The position numbers and the translations under genes are program-made. The notes under the pieces are model-generated. The model was not told the origin of the DNA. It did no database searches and was given only the letters and a program-made list of their open reading frames with translations. A DNA stretch of 64,000 nt from Rostratula benghalensis (lineage: Eukaryota; Chordata; Aves; Charadriiformes; Rostratulidae), in contig VXAI01000067.1 of assembly GCA_013399305.1 (NCBI GenBank), positions 868,001 to 932,000 on the forward strand. Reading direction: 5' to 3'. How positions within the stretch are numbered: the stretch's first letter is position 1; each line of letters opens with the position of its first letter. Shown piece by piece: positions 35,480 through 47,834 of the stretch.

Positions 35480-38400
35480 AGTAAAATGTTGGTTCTCTTT
35501 AAAGAAAGCTAGAAAACACCATTTGCAGTCCTAAGTGGAGAGCAAATAGTAGAGAAATCTATGCATGATTCTGTGCGAAGAAACTTGCAGCTTTTTGGTT
35601 GGTAAATGCTTTTGAAAAAGCTGCCGATAGTGGAGGTGATAGCAGGAAGCTAGAACATTCTGATTCCAGAAAGACTTAAAACCAGAGGGATACAATTAAT
35701 GTTTTGGTAGTTTTTTACACGGTGGAAATACTTCATTTAAAAAAAAAATAATAATTCCCCATGCTCTTGACAGTTGCTGTCTGCCAAACCACACTAAGTG
35801 AATCATTAACCATAATCCCTATCCAGGGCTTTCAGTAAACTGATGACTTCCTCTTTCTCCTGTGACTTACCTCAGGACTGCTGGTTTGCATATTGTAATC
35901 TACATAACACTGCAAGAAAAAAAAAGTGAGAGTAATCCTTGAACAGCAAGTGTGAATGGTGTGGTGGCTTAATGTATCTACGTGTTCATCTGCATGCTCT
36001 GATCCTGGCCACCTTCCTCTTGCGTTTAGGGTGTATCTTCACGATTCTTACTCAAAATGTGGCCCCTTTTTGTCTGCTCTCACAGTTGTAGCGGCTTAGG
36101 AGATGGCCTCTAGAGTAGAAAAGGAAGTAGTTATTCCAGGAAAGGGGGAAGTGCCCTGTAGTGTGGGAAGGTATTTCAGTAGTTCAAAGGTCAAGCAAAA
36201 ATATGCCCTCCCTGAAACATACATGTTGCCAGAGAATTGTTCTGTTCTGAGTATTGAAACAAAATCTATTAACTGATGATGAACTCATTTGAGATTGAAG
36301 ATGGACTACGTGTCTAAACCTTGCATGTCAGGAGTCTGTTTTCCATCTTTGTCTTATGTTGGCAAGGGATGGACTGAAACTGCCAGCAGCAGGAGCTTCA
36401 CTACAGGAGTCACCAAAGAGTAACTCACATGAAAAAAGCTTTTATAGCAAACGTATGTTTCCTTTAATTCCACTTCATTTTTCTTGATCAATTGTATCTA
36501 AATGCATTAAAAAAAAAATCCTCTGGGTAGGCTGAAAAACATGAGCCATGGATAGCTTAGGTATTTAGTCCACACTTACTAATACGGGACCAATACTTAC
36601 AGTACTAGTGATGCTGGCGTTTTAAGTTGTACTGGGAAAATAAGACTCCAGGTTTAGAAAATGGTCTACCCCTGGGTTTTTTGGATGCTAATGAGAATAA
36701 TAGAAACTGTGTATTATGTAAATAATGTAGGTAGAGGCATAGCAAATGCTATGTAGATAAGCAGTGTAAAGAGCTGCTAGGACAACTGGCTGTTCTGTCA
36801 CATTCTTAGTTCCTTCTTGTAATTTTCCTAGATGTTAGAACAGGCATTTTATAGAAAAACAAAGACTAAAGAATGATGCCTCCTGAATGTTAAACCTTAT
36901 ACTGTACATATGGCAGATTTCTACTGTCTGTATGTTTTGAAAGAGTTTTTGCTTTAGGAAATGATAGGTGTTTGAACTGCTGACAAGCAAAAGTTGCCCT
37001 TGGATGTGTAAGCACGTGTCTCCGCAGCAGCTGAGATCAGTGTATACACTGAGGGCAAACATCACCAGAACAACAGCAAAAGACAAGGTGTTTGTAACTT
37101 TTCCTTTTGCTTTTTCAGTGCCAGTGATTCAAATAACTTTTGATCTTGAAGTATTAACATCAAAGGCACATCTTTTTATATGTCTTTTCTGAACTTGGAC
37201 TGTCATTTTAAAATTTTCTGACATTTATATCAAAGAAGTCTTGTAATATTCTGCCCACTACTTAACTGCAATTTTGCTACAGGTTTAATAGAGCTCTTGA
37301 AGGTGTTATAGCACTTCTGGTATCTCTCAATTTGCCAGCAAATAAGGAACTAGTCTCTTTTTGAAATATGGCAGATCACCCTTAGAGGAGCAAACTGAAA
37401 CTGAGTGAAGGAAACTGGTTTTAGTGCTTCCTTTTTGCTTAGCTGGGAATGAGCAATAACTGTGAGAATGAAATTGCAATTCCTTTGGGAGTGATCCATT
37501 TGCCTCTAAAATTAGGAAAGTTCCTTGCCACTTGGAGCACTTGAGGAGAGTATCTCACTGTGGTAACTTTGATTCTATTATCACCAGAATTTAAGAGGAA
37601 AGCATACACATTTTACAATACCATGGGGTTTTTTTAAAAAATGTAGCTGAATTTCTATTTCAGTATACAAGTTTGCAATTTGTTATACAGGTTGTTACTG
37701 TCCCCAAGAAAAGATGTTTCTGTAGTTATAGGTGTATAGATATTTTTGTTGTGAAAATGATTATTCGGAAAACAAATCTACTTTTCTTAAGACATTCTTT
37801 ATAGAAATGATTTCACCACTTAATTTATCTGGTAAAATCAAAAATAATGTATCTGTGGTAGGGGTAGGGATCTTTAAAACCGATAGAGGTGGCTATGTAT
37901 ACAACCTATTTATATAAATACTTAAAGTATCTCTGTCAAAATAATAATAAATATGGATTACAAATATGTAAAGGGAAAAAATGTTGAAGAACTGTTGTTA
38001 GTTGGACCAAGTGAAAATGTCTGAGTGAGGTTAAGGACCCGATCCTGTGAACCCACACTTAGGAGCATTAGTTCCATGGGCTTGTATTGGTGGCCTATTT
38101 ATCAGCTTCAGTTGTGTGCAGGCAGTTGTAGGACTGGAGCTAAACAGTGACAGAGGGTATTGAGCTGTGTTTTAAAACTCATTCTAGAAAATGTTAAGTA
38201 ATGCACTTGTTGGTGTTCTTTTGGTAAAGATAAGAGGTGTCTTTATGCTCATTCGGGTGGGTGGGAGCTTACACAATGTGATTCTGTCTGGTTCTTTAAC
38301 ACAAGCTTAAATTTTAATACTGTTACTTTAAATATGTATGTAAAAAAAAGAAAAGTATTATTGTTTGAAAAGCTGCTGTTTGCTGAAACTGTCATTAAGT

Positions 38401-38897
38401 ATTTCCTGTGAAGTTGTGCCAACTAATGAAACTGTTGAGTTTATTTCAATGTTAGCCATTTAAAAATGAGACATGACGATTTGTTAACATACAAATACCA
38501 GCAGAAGCAAGCCATAGAAACAAGTAACGGGGGGGTTCTACCCATCCTGCCACACACAAGGAGATGTGAGAACGTCTAACCCAGAACTTCCACACCAATG
38601 AATGGTAACACTGAAAGCAGAAACCCAGTTGGCACAGCCCACCTTCTAAATGTTCATAAATAGTTCATATATTTTACTTTTAAATAGATTCTAATAAGGA
38701 AAGCTGTTTAATGTCTTAAAAACTCTAGTAATATTTAGGTTAAAGCAGTAGAAAAATCATTATGAAATACAATATGAAGGGTTTTGTTCCATTTCTTTTT
38801 TGCTGTATGAAGGATAATTGTTCTGTCTACCGTACTTTTTGGAGTAATAACAGCTTTTTTGCACTATGTAAATACTAGTGGGGAATCTTCCATGACT

Positions 38898-38903
38898 AAT
38901 AAA
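38898..38903 (+). terminator. SECISBP2L: Distal polyadenylation signal of SECISBP2L
   Basis: AATAAA within CATGACTAATAAAAATGATT, after a T-rich stretch and about 3.86 kb after the stop. It is followed by T/G-rich sequence. Confidence 0.55.
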
Positions 38904-40325
38904 AATGATTGTAGAAATTTACAGCTGTTACATTGATATGCTTGTTCACAACTACTTTATCCCGACTTTATTTGCAATTTCTGCTCTGGCAGTACAGGAG
39001 ATGGAAAAGGTCTGTGTCACAGCATTCTTGGCTCTAGGGTGGAGAAGGCCTGTGATGGCTCCTGGCCTCTGGCTGGTGGTACCTTGGGTCCCAGCTCTGG
39101 GGACACTCCCAGCACAGGGAGCTGAGCCCCTCCTGTCACCTAGACTGTCACTAGCAGAGAGAGACTGAAGAGAAAAGCAGAATTAGTTGAGGATTTTTGT
39201 CATGTATCATCTCGGTGATGCAATTATTCTCTAGAAAAACCTACATTTCTTCAGGGTCCATGAGACAGAACTAGGTCCCGAGTACTGAGTTGAAGATACT
39301 CATTTGGCTCTTAAGTAAATGCTAAGAATAACCACAGGCACCTCCAAAAACTAGGATTTCTTGCATGCTTCTAATGTCTGACGATGTAAGTTCTCATACC
39401 TTTATTGTTATACTGGTGCATGAAGTCAGCTTTGAAAAATAACACAAAGTTCTCAACATATTGTCCCCTGTTCTCCAGTGACTCACTGGTAACTGCTCAC
39501 GCTTCCGTGGCTCTAGTAACAGTGTCATTAACTGGTTTTGCAACTCCCACGTGTGAGAATATTTGTAGCAATTCAAAAAGGATACAGCTTCATCCTGCAA
39601 TTTTGAATTTTCTATTTATGTGCCTTAACTTCATGTTTCAGTTCCGCTATTGCAGTTGTCTTCTGCTGAAAGTGCTTCTGTTAAAAACCTTACTTTATAG
39701 GTGCTATTGCTTGCTGTCACAATTACTCCTCACATCTGGGTTTGCCTGTGTCTTCTGAACCTGGTACAAATTTTGGAAAGTACAAAAAAAAATGTAGGTG
39801 GCACTGTGTGACTTGTGCTATGGAAGTGACAAGAAAATTAATTACCCCAAAGCCTTAAAAACTGATTTTTCTTCTCTGGTTCTTCACCACTTAAACGCTA
39901 ACCATTTTGTAGTTCCTTTGAGGAAAGTTTGTTGCTTCTATTGAGAATTTTTTATAAGTTAACACCATAGGTGGCACTTGGTGTTTTGTGTTGCTGTGTG
40001 CACAGAAGAACCACCACAAGAGAAACAACTGCTCCTGCCATCGGTGCAGGGCAGTTCCCACAAGCAGCACTGGCACCACCTGCACCCCGAGAGCAACCGG
40101 AGCTGGTGGGTACCAGGTTTGTACTGACAGGGCTGGGAGTTCAGGAATCTGCATGGCTGTAATGTCTGGAAGGACCCCAGTCAGTCAAATGGCACTTGTG
40201 AATGTGACAAAACTGCTCTATGTATTTGCTTTAAGATGTCTTTAGGATCATTGTGTAGAAAAGTCAGGAGATATTTCTAAACAGATTTAAAGAAGAAAAA
40301 GAAAAGATTTCTGTTCAATGTTGCT

Positions 40326-40380
40326 TAAAAAAAAAACCCAAAAAACCCAACCAAACAAAAACACCTCAACAAACCCTAAA
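40326..40380. repeat. A/C-rich low-complexity tract
   Basis: A10 followed by CCCAAAAAACCCAACC-type sequence. It may be a degraded retroposon tail, but no body is visible beside it. Confidence 0.65.
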
Positions 40381-43300
40381 GGAGATGATGCAAACAAAGC
40401 CTGTTTACCTTCTCGGGTCTCTTATGTTAGCAAACAACACAAAATGCAGGGAAACTGAATCTGGAATGTACTTCCTGGCAACAGCTCCAGGCCCCTGGTC
40501 CTCTCACTTGGAGCCCTTCAATTACAGTTTTCCACTGGCGCCTGGCGAGGCGGATGTGTGTGGGTGTCCATCTGGACGCTGTCTCAACCGCCCGGCTCCC
40601 TCTTGCAGAGTTGTTTTCCAAGGATAGTACTTGAATGAGTAAAGAGGGATTCAGTGATCGTGTAACACTGATAATAGACTTGCTCTTTATATGTAATGGC
40701 AAAGGGGGCATAGAGTAAAACGCGTTTCCCGCAGTCATCTGTGGAGCAGCTCTGGTTGTGCTTGGGTTCCCTTGGAGGTTGCCATTTGGTCCGTATAGGG
40801 AAAGCTAATGTGCATCCATGTTAAATTTGAAACAACTTTATGCTCCCACAAGGCTTTTTGCCTGTAAGGTAGGCTCTTAATTTCTTTCAGAGTTGTAAAA
40901 GCAACAATAAATGTCATCACTCTGAACTTGTTGGGGGGGTTGTATATTTAAAAAAAAAAAACTGCAGTAGGAGCCCGTTTGGGTGTCATCTTTCAGGAAA
41001 AACCCCTAAATGTAAGTTACTTAGAATATTAGACTCTATATAATGCATTTCAAGCAAGGAAAGGGTACACTTTCAAATGGTTTTCAAACTCTTGGGGATT
41101 TTCCAGCTAAAGTTGAGAAGGTGAGTGTTCCTTCTGCCATCAACTGTTAAAGGATGTTTGGCAAAAAAAGCTGTGGGTGGCAAGAACTGGAAGAAGCTCT
41201 TGCAAAACCTTCCTTAGGGAGGCATGTTGATTGTAGAGGAAGACAGATAATTAACAAAATAAAGCAATCAGAAATGTCTTCATGTCAGAGTTTCCTTTCT
41301 TATTTGCTACAGCCAAGTTAAAGGTAACTGTCCAAGGATGAAAGCAGGAGCTCTCCTGGGTTGAGGGTATGTCCTTCTATGTTTCCTTTGTGCTCCCTCT
41401 GCACAACCGAGGAGCCACTGGGAGAAGTTCTATGGTGTTACTGCATTTATGCTTTGAAAATTGTAGGGCAATTCACTAGCATATAAAATACAGCTTTAAG
41501 CTGAATTGCAGGAGAGGATGTTCTCTGCTTGCTACCGTGTGAGTACCAAGCCCTGTGATGCCATTAAAGCATGACTGCTTCAACCTTCCTTTCCAGCTGA
41601 CTGTAGTTTTTGTGGTGCTGTTGCTGTAACTTGTTTCATGTGGTGGGTAACGCTGCAGAGATGAAGCCATAAGCTACTTTAGGCTGAAATTTGTCTTTGA
41701 ATCCCTCCTGCTGTGGGGCTGTGCTCGCAGCCAGACCCAGGCACTAGATGCTTGATCTGCTGTTGCTTTCAGCACTTAGTGGGACAACAGACATCAGAGA
41801 GTGCTGTTTTTCGCTTGTGGTCACTCCTTCCTGCTTGCAAGCAGAGCTGAGGCAGGCCAGCAAGTGCTACTGAATGTATCTTTGGGCTTTTTGGGATGCA
41901 GATCTCCTCCCAGAAAGCAGTGGTTAGCACAGTATGTTGTTCTCTAATGGCTTGCAGTGGCTCTGACCATAGCTCTTCTGATGTGTTTGGTATGCCCTTG
42001 TCAAGCCTTCAGTGGCTGGCATCATACCCCTGGCAGAAGCAACAGCTGTGGCACAGATCCCCCACACTGCTCTCTGTGTTCAGCTCTGCCTCCTTGCAAG
42101 CCCAGTTGATAGCCTGGGGCAGGTGGGGTTTATCTTTGATGACTGCTTTCACTCTGAGCTGCAAGGACTGGCTTTGTGCTGGCTGTTGAGCAACCTTCAG
42201 GCTCTGAATTTCGGCTCCTTGCACAGGAGTCTCCAGCTCATTGCTCTTCCCCTGTGCTGTGGGGCTTGGCAGAAAAGGCAAAGCCCAGCAGTCTTTGAAG
42301 GGGGAGGCGGTGGTTCCAGGCAAAGAGGAGGTGAAAAGGAAGGAAACAGCACATCCAGCTAAGCCCTGTTGTGTGTTGTGCTGGGTCCATCCACTTGCAT
42401 TGCTCAACTGCAAGGATGCACCCTTCATCCAGGAGGATGAGCCCTGCCTTCTGTTGTCTTAGCCCAGCACTGTTTTTCTGTCTTCTAGCTAGTTTTGAAC
42501 AAAGTGACATTGTGGTGAATGGTTAAACTGGGCTGAGCAAAACACAGCGTGGTGCCCAAGAAAGAAAATTGCAACTTGTCTGTAAGTCACCCTAGGATGC
42601 ATTTTCTGGGATTAGCACTGTTGGATCCTTCAGAGCTAGAACAGGAGAAGAGCAGTGACAGGCTAATCTCTGACTCCACTGTCCAGGGATATGGTGGAAG
42701 CTGTGCTTCTGTCTTCCTCAAGTCCATTAGTGTTCAGCTCTGTGTCTTCAGCCCCCTGCAAACCCCCTCTGACACTGCTTACAAGTAGGAGGTAAGCTGC
42801 AGTTGCAGACATGCCTGCTTTTAACTCATTCAAAACACAGGAAAGTATCCATAAGAAATAAAACAGTGAGAGGGATTCAACATGTAGAATTTTTTTTTTC
42901 TTAATTTAAATGAAACAGTGGCCATGCAGGACTTCTGCTAGTGCAAATAAGCATGCTCCAGGGCTTCCCAGAAGTACCTGCCATCGCATTTCTGATAAGG
43001 GGGTTTCCTGCTGTTCTGTAACACTGCTGATCTCTGCCAGAGTCAGCCAGGCATGGCAGGGAGGAAGGAAGGCAGATCAGCTCGGTGCACCTCAGCATGA
43101 ATTAGCTCTGCTGTTGCTATTTATACAGGTGGAAAAAAATCCCCCGTTTACACCATGTTCTAACATGAAGGCTGAACTCTATCAAGCCGCTTGCAAGAAG
43201 CATGGTAACGGCTTCCTCCAGGCTCCTGCAAGAGTGCAACTGCGTTTTGGGTGTACTCTACGGGTGGGTGACAGCTTTGGTCCCTGCTGCCCACACACCC

Positions 43301-44894
43301 TCCTGGTGTGAGGCTGCTGAGCTGGCTGCTTTCTTCTAAATTGGTCCCCAATTTGCCTTAAGCTCTCCTGTCACTATCGAGCACCATGTGCCTGTGCCCT
43401 GGCATCTGCCTTCCCTGGCCCCTGCGCTGCAAGGGGAGGGTGGCACGGCAGCGTTAACTGCCTGCTAAAGCAGGCTCAATTCTGAAACGGTGTCACTCCC
43501 AAGGGTGTCCTGGGGCTCTGGGCTGGCACTGCTCCTTCCTGCTGCAAAGACTCCCTGTGATGATGCTGGAATTGTAGCTGTTGCAAGCTTGCTTCCTTTT
43601 CTGCAGCTTTTTTAGAGAGGTGTTAGAGGTGGTTGTAGCTAGATAGCTGCTTGTTCCTGTTGTGATGCTGTCCCCACAATGTAGTAACACCTGCCACAGC
43701 TCCTGTTTCCTATGACAGTATGTGACTGTTCACATCAGTTTTTCATGCAGCGTATTTGAGGCCGAGAGATTGTTTGGGGCTGTAAACAGGGTGCGACGGG
43801 GCGTTTCAGTGTGATGGGGCTGGTAACATAGCAACTGAGGGGCTTGTCAGCTCATAACTGCTCCAGAAGGGCATTCCTGTGTAGCCTGAGAACCCATGCA
43901 TGGCACAGGCTGTTGGCAGCACACACTGTCCCATGCCAGCAGCCAAGCAAGGAGCAAAATGCCCTTTTCCTGTGTCTCCCCTGGGCTGTGTGGGGCAGTG
44001 GTGGGTGGGTGAGCAAGGAGCTGGGGCAGCTCCCCAGGCCCTGAACACTGTGAGCAATTGGGAACTCGAGTCATAATTGAGAAACACAGACTCCTTTTAG
44101 GCTGTATACAAGACTGTAGCCTCAGTTTCACCAGTGCTTAAAAGAGCTTTGTTCTCTGTGCTGGTTGAAGGCTGATTTCCCAGTATCTTAAACAGAAATC
44201 TTGTTTTTAGCCTTGAGAAAAAAGCTTTTTAATTTACAAAGGCATGGCATTTTTCTTTTTCCCTCCTCCCCCTCCCTGCCATGGCTACTATTCCTTGGAC
44301 AATGCCGCTCTTTGCTGGGTTCCACTCTCGAGCTTGTATTTCTTGATCGCTGCTGAAAACAGAGCTTGTCACAATTGCATTTTTCTCTGGAACTTGCTGT
44401 AAAACACCACCTATTCTTCACCTCCCACACCGTAATCGTGCTCACTGGTGCCTGTGAGCCGAGAAGTGCTGGTTAATGTACTGGCCTCCCCGCCCCACTC
44501 TGGGAAAGCCCTCTTTAGTCTCTCAGCCACCCAGGGAGGCCAACTATGCTTTGGCCATGGGTCAGCAGGTCCTGGTGGCACACAGGGCTCCAGAGAGAGC
44601 TCTTGGGGAACTGGTGAAGGGCAGGCTGTTGCATTAATGTTTCTTTTTCTTGAAAATATCCCCTTTCACCACACAGATTTTAAGCCAGTCCAGTTAATCA
44701 TTTTCACCTGCTAGCTCTGTTAGCTGCAGTAGCACACAGTGGGAACTGCATACCCTGCAAGACCAGCAGGGACCCTGCCCACCCATTTTCTCACTCACAC
44801 AGATAAGGAAGGCTCAAATTGCCTCCTGAGGAAGAAGCAGCTGCCAGAAGGCTTCAGATGAGGACCAGCATTAGCCAGGGGCAGCCCATAGCCT

Positions 44895-45465
44895 TGTACC
44901 TCTGTACTTGGCATTGGTGAAGTCACATCTTAAGTACATGTTCAGTTTTGGGCCCCTCAGTACAAGACAGACATTGAGGTGCTGAAGTGTGTCCACAGAA
45001 GGGCAGTGAACCTGGTGCAGGGGGGTCTAGAGCATGAGTCTTATGGGCAGCAGCTGCGGGAACTGGGATTGTTCAGCCTGGAGAAATGGAGGCTGAGGGG
45101 AGATCTCATCATATCATTCTCTTATCAATTACCTGAAAGGAGGCTGTAGCAAGGTGGTGGTCAGTCTATTCTACCAAGTAGCAGGCAACAGGACAATAAA
45201 CGGACTTGAGCTCCACCAGGGGAGTTTTAGATTGGATACTGGGAAAAATTTCTTCACTGAAAGGGTTGTCAAGCATTGGAACAGGCTGCCCAGAGAAGTG
45301 GTTGAGTTGCCATTGCTGGGCAGTATTTAAAAGTCTTGTAGATGTAGCGCAGAGGGACATGGTTTAGAAGTAATTTGACAGTGCTAGGTTAATGGTTTGA
45401 CTTAATGATCTTAAAGGTCTCTTCCAACCAAAATGACTCTAATTCTATTCTATGATTGTATGAAC
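44895..45465 (+). mobile_element. CR1 LINE, 5'-truncated, decayed (plus strand)
   Basis: About 570 bases matching the 3' end of an avian CR1: end of the reverse-transcriptase ORF (CAGCCTGGAGAAATGGAGGC, then GAGGGGAGATCTCATCAT), the 3' UTR (GGAACAGGCTGCCCAGAGAA), and a terminal ATTCTATTCTATGATTGTAT repeat. The reading frame is broken, so it is dead and fairly old. It lies antisense to the other clear CR1 copy. Confidence 0.9.
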
Positions 45466-46886
45466 TAGTCTCTACTTGAGCAAAGGCATGGAGGAGCATC
45501 CTGACCACCAAGCCATGCTTTCCTGGTTCTGTTATCTACACCAAGAGGCTGCTGTAAGGCAGGAAGGCCCTTGCTACATGCTCAGAGAAAAGGTGGGAAG
45601 GGTGGGAAGGCTGATATTGCAAGAAGAGGGAATTTGGTTTCTGTGGTTGCACGTTTTTCATGGCAGTAAAAAGAGAAATCTGGGAGGTCCCCCACGACAG
45701 GAGCCTGGAGGATACATCTCTCTGAACACTGGTCCTCATTGTCCCCTCTACGGTAAGCACAGCTCATTCTGGTCCCTTGCCAGTGAGGGCACTGCAGCCT
45801 CTCCATCCTGGTGGGGTTTTTTTGCTGGTGATGATGTGTTCCAGCATGGCAATAAAGAGTTAAGAAAGAAAAATGTTCATGCTAAGAGAGTTTCTGTGCT
45901 TCATGTACAATCAATACTGCTGCTAATCACTTCTGAACATTTTCTGTCCTTTTGTGCTCAAAGCCATCATTAAAGCTTCATGAGAAATTAGTCACTCTTT
46001 GTAACTTGCGGCTGGTCCAGGTTTTGCCTTTGGGTTTGATTTTCTGAGCAGTCTGAGCCATCCTCCCCAAAAAGGGTTGATTCAAAAGCAGCCGCTTCCT
46101 CTTTGAGCTATATTTCAAAAGCGGAGTCTGGACTGGGGTTTTTCCCTATTTATTGTAGAAACTCTTGCATCTTTTAGGATTAATACCAGCTTTCATACGT
46201 GAGAAAAAAACTGCAGTGGTGGTGTTGAGCTCTGTCTCTCCAGCTCTGCCCATGATTTTCTTCTCCTGGTACAGGAGGGCAGTATGGCCTCTCCTCACTC
46301 ACCACCTGAACGCGAGAAGAGAATGAGCCCAGGATCGCTCTGAGAGCATAAGGAAGATGAAGTCAATATTGAAAACCTAATGAGAGAAAAGACCTCAGCT
46401 AATGGGGAGAACCGAGGTGTCCTGGCCTGCCCTCTGTGATGCTGCATTTCTCTTCCCACCACGCTACCCCAGGCGTCGAAACCCCAAACTGACCCGAGGT
46501 AACTCGCACTGAGGGCCTAGGCATTTTCAGTAAGTAAAATAAACGCGGCTACTCTTCTCTCGCTGCCAGAGGTACCTGCAAGGGAGAAGAAGGGTTTTCC
46601 CCACCGGAGCCGAGCCGCGGGGAAGGCCGCTGGGACAAGGCCCGTCCTTCCCCCGGTGTCGGGTGGGCAGCCCGGGGGCACGGCAGCCCCGGCTGAACCC
46701 CAGCCCCCACCTCTGCCCGTGCCCCCGGCGGAGGCGGAGTAGGAGGAGAAAGGGCTGGACCCTGCCACAAAAAGGGGCTGTGGAGGGATTTTCGGCACCG
46801 CCCGGAGGGTCCCGCCCGCCTCCGCGCCCCCTCTTCCCCCTCCCGCTCCCCACGCGCTGAGGGCGCGTGAGCCGGCGGCGGGCGGC

Positions 46887-47007
46887 GATTGGCTGCCAGG
46901 CGCACCCCGGGGGCCGCCGGGCCGCGGCCGCCTGCCGAGCGCCATTCACGGCGCTGCCCGCCTGCACGCGCCGAGCCTCATTCACAAAAAAACTTCATTC
47001 ATAAAAG
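46887..47007 (+). promoter_or_regulatory. SHC4: Putative SHC4 core promoter (CCAAT + TATA-like)
   Basis: An inverted CCAAT motif (GATTGGCTG) 113 bases upstream of CATAAAAGCC. The spacing of an NF-Y site about 80-110 bases before a TATA-like element is classical. The start would fall about 25-30 bases downstream, near 47030, at the edge of the GGCTC repeat. Inferred from motifs only. Confidence 0.45.
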
Positions 47008-47035
47008 CCGGCGGCGGCGGCCGGGGCTGCGGCGG

Positions 47036-47085
47036 GGCTCGGCTCGGCTCGGCTCGGCTCGGCTCGGCTCGGCACGGCACGGCAC
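47036..47085. repeat. Pentanucleotide repeat (GGCTC)7(GGCAC)3
   Basis: Ten tandem 5-mers: seven GGCTC followed by three GGCAC. It sits immediately after the TATA-like element and before the pyrimidine tract, so it would lie at the start of SHC4 exon 1. It is likely to vary in length. Confidence 0.95.
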
Positions 47086-47160
47086 AGCGGGGGCGGCTCG
47101 GCCACTGCGGAGCTGCTGCCCCGCGGCTCTGCGGGAAACAGCGCCGAAGGCGCAGGAATA

Positions 47161-47216
47161 CTCTTTTTTTTTTTTTTTTTTCTCTCTTCCCCCCCCTTCC
47201 CCCTCCCTCTCCCCCC
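47161..47216. repeat. 56-nt uninterrupted pyrimidine tract
   Basis: CTC followed by T17, then alternating T and C blocks ending in C6; no purine for 56 bases. It lies in the predicted SHC4 leader, 618 bases before the ATG. It is not followed by an AG, so it does not act as a splice acceptor at its end. Confidence 0.95.
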
Positions 47217-47834
47217 GGATTATGGTGCTGAAGGACTTTCCAGCAAGAATTTACCGAGACTGACGCCGAGAAGTGCTGGCGCTTTTCTGTATTTTCCTTA
47301 AAATCCTGGGTTTGTGCCTGACCGCTGGGCGGGAGCGTCGCCGCGCAGGGATGCTCTTCGCCTTTGGGGCAGCCGACGATGGGAATGCAGAGAGCTGGGC
47401 ACCTTACGGGGTTCATGCCGGTCTGAAAATGTGTTGTAGCTTGTAGCAATCTTGCTCTGCTTTGTGTGGAATACGTTTGAGCTTGCGCTGCAGCCAGGAC
47501 TCCGCCGTTAACGTTGCTGCAACTGTGAGTCTTCAGAGCTAGGTGGGATTTAGTGCCTGGTTTGAGGCAGGTTTGGATAGCGGCTCTTCATCTTAAGCTG
47601 CTGTACCACTGATTCCATTCCCGTATGCTGTTTTTATTGCTGCTTACAAAGTACCAGATGTCCATGCAGTTTTAAACCTTGTCCATTGAGGAAAATAAGC
47701 CACTCTGGAGGGAGTCAGCAAAAATACCTAATAGGTTTCTGTTTTTAAAATTGTTTGACTTGCTTGATTTCCATATCATTTATCAACAAGAGGCAATTCA
47801 TGCAAGAGTATCCAGTTACAGAACTGCCAAGGCT

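Larger units (their letters stand above)
35042..38920 (+). other. SECISBP2L: SECISBP2L 3' UTR (long form)
   Basis: AT-rich sequence without coding potential, running to a strong poly-A signal at 38898-38903. Another AATAAA at 35474-35479 could give a short 3' UTR of about 450 bases. The SBP2L mRNA is known to have a long 3' UTR. The extent is inferred. Confidence 0.6.
38921..46490. other. SECISBP2L-SHC4 intergenic region
   Basis: About 7.5 kb of rising GC content toward the SHC4 CpG island. It contains an A/C-rich tract (40326-40380) and a CR1 copy (44895-45465). Several long frames on both strands (for example 42009-42428) lack splice context and recognisable sequence and are treated as chance. 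No gene was recognised. Confidence 0.65.
46500..47400. promoter_or_regulatory. SHC4: CpG island of SHC4
   Basis: Very GC- and CpG-rich for about 900 bases. It contains an inverted CCAAT box (GATTGGCT, 46887-46894), a TATA-like CATAAAAG (47000-47007), a GGCTC repeat and a pyrimidine tract, and lies 0.5-1.3 kb before the SHC4 coding start. Long minus-strand frames here reflect low stop-codon density, not genes. A divergent minus-strand transcript is possible but not shown. Confidence 0.8.
47030..47834 (+). other. SHC4: SHC4 5' leader (may contain an intron)
   Basis: Region between the predicted start site and the coding ATG. If contiguous, the mRNA would carry about nine upstream ATGs (47222, 47351, 47379, 47385, 47415 and others), including a 13-codon ORF at 47222-47263. 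That load suggests a spliced leader. A donor GTGAGT at 47525-47530 and acceptor-like AGs near 47790 make an intron possible. Confidence 0.4.

Noticed and set aside
39971..40245. Cys-rich small ORF between SECISBP2L and SHC4
   Set aside because: No signal peptide, no conserved cysteine spacing and no promoter context; two overlapping frames are equally open.
42009..42510. Cluster of overlapping 70-139 codon frames on both strands
   Set aside because: No recognisable domains, splice sites or CpG island; consistent with random frames in moderate-GC DNA.
46517..46985. Three overlapping minus-strand frames of 118-152 codons in the SHC4 CpG island
   Set aside because: Same compositional cause; no recognised sequence, and all frames are open at once.
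47679..47834. N-terminal extension of SHC4 in the same frame as exon 1
   Set aside because: The frame upstream has no ATG before 47835, and the human protein starts at the equivalent of 47835. The stretch is probably leader or intron.
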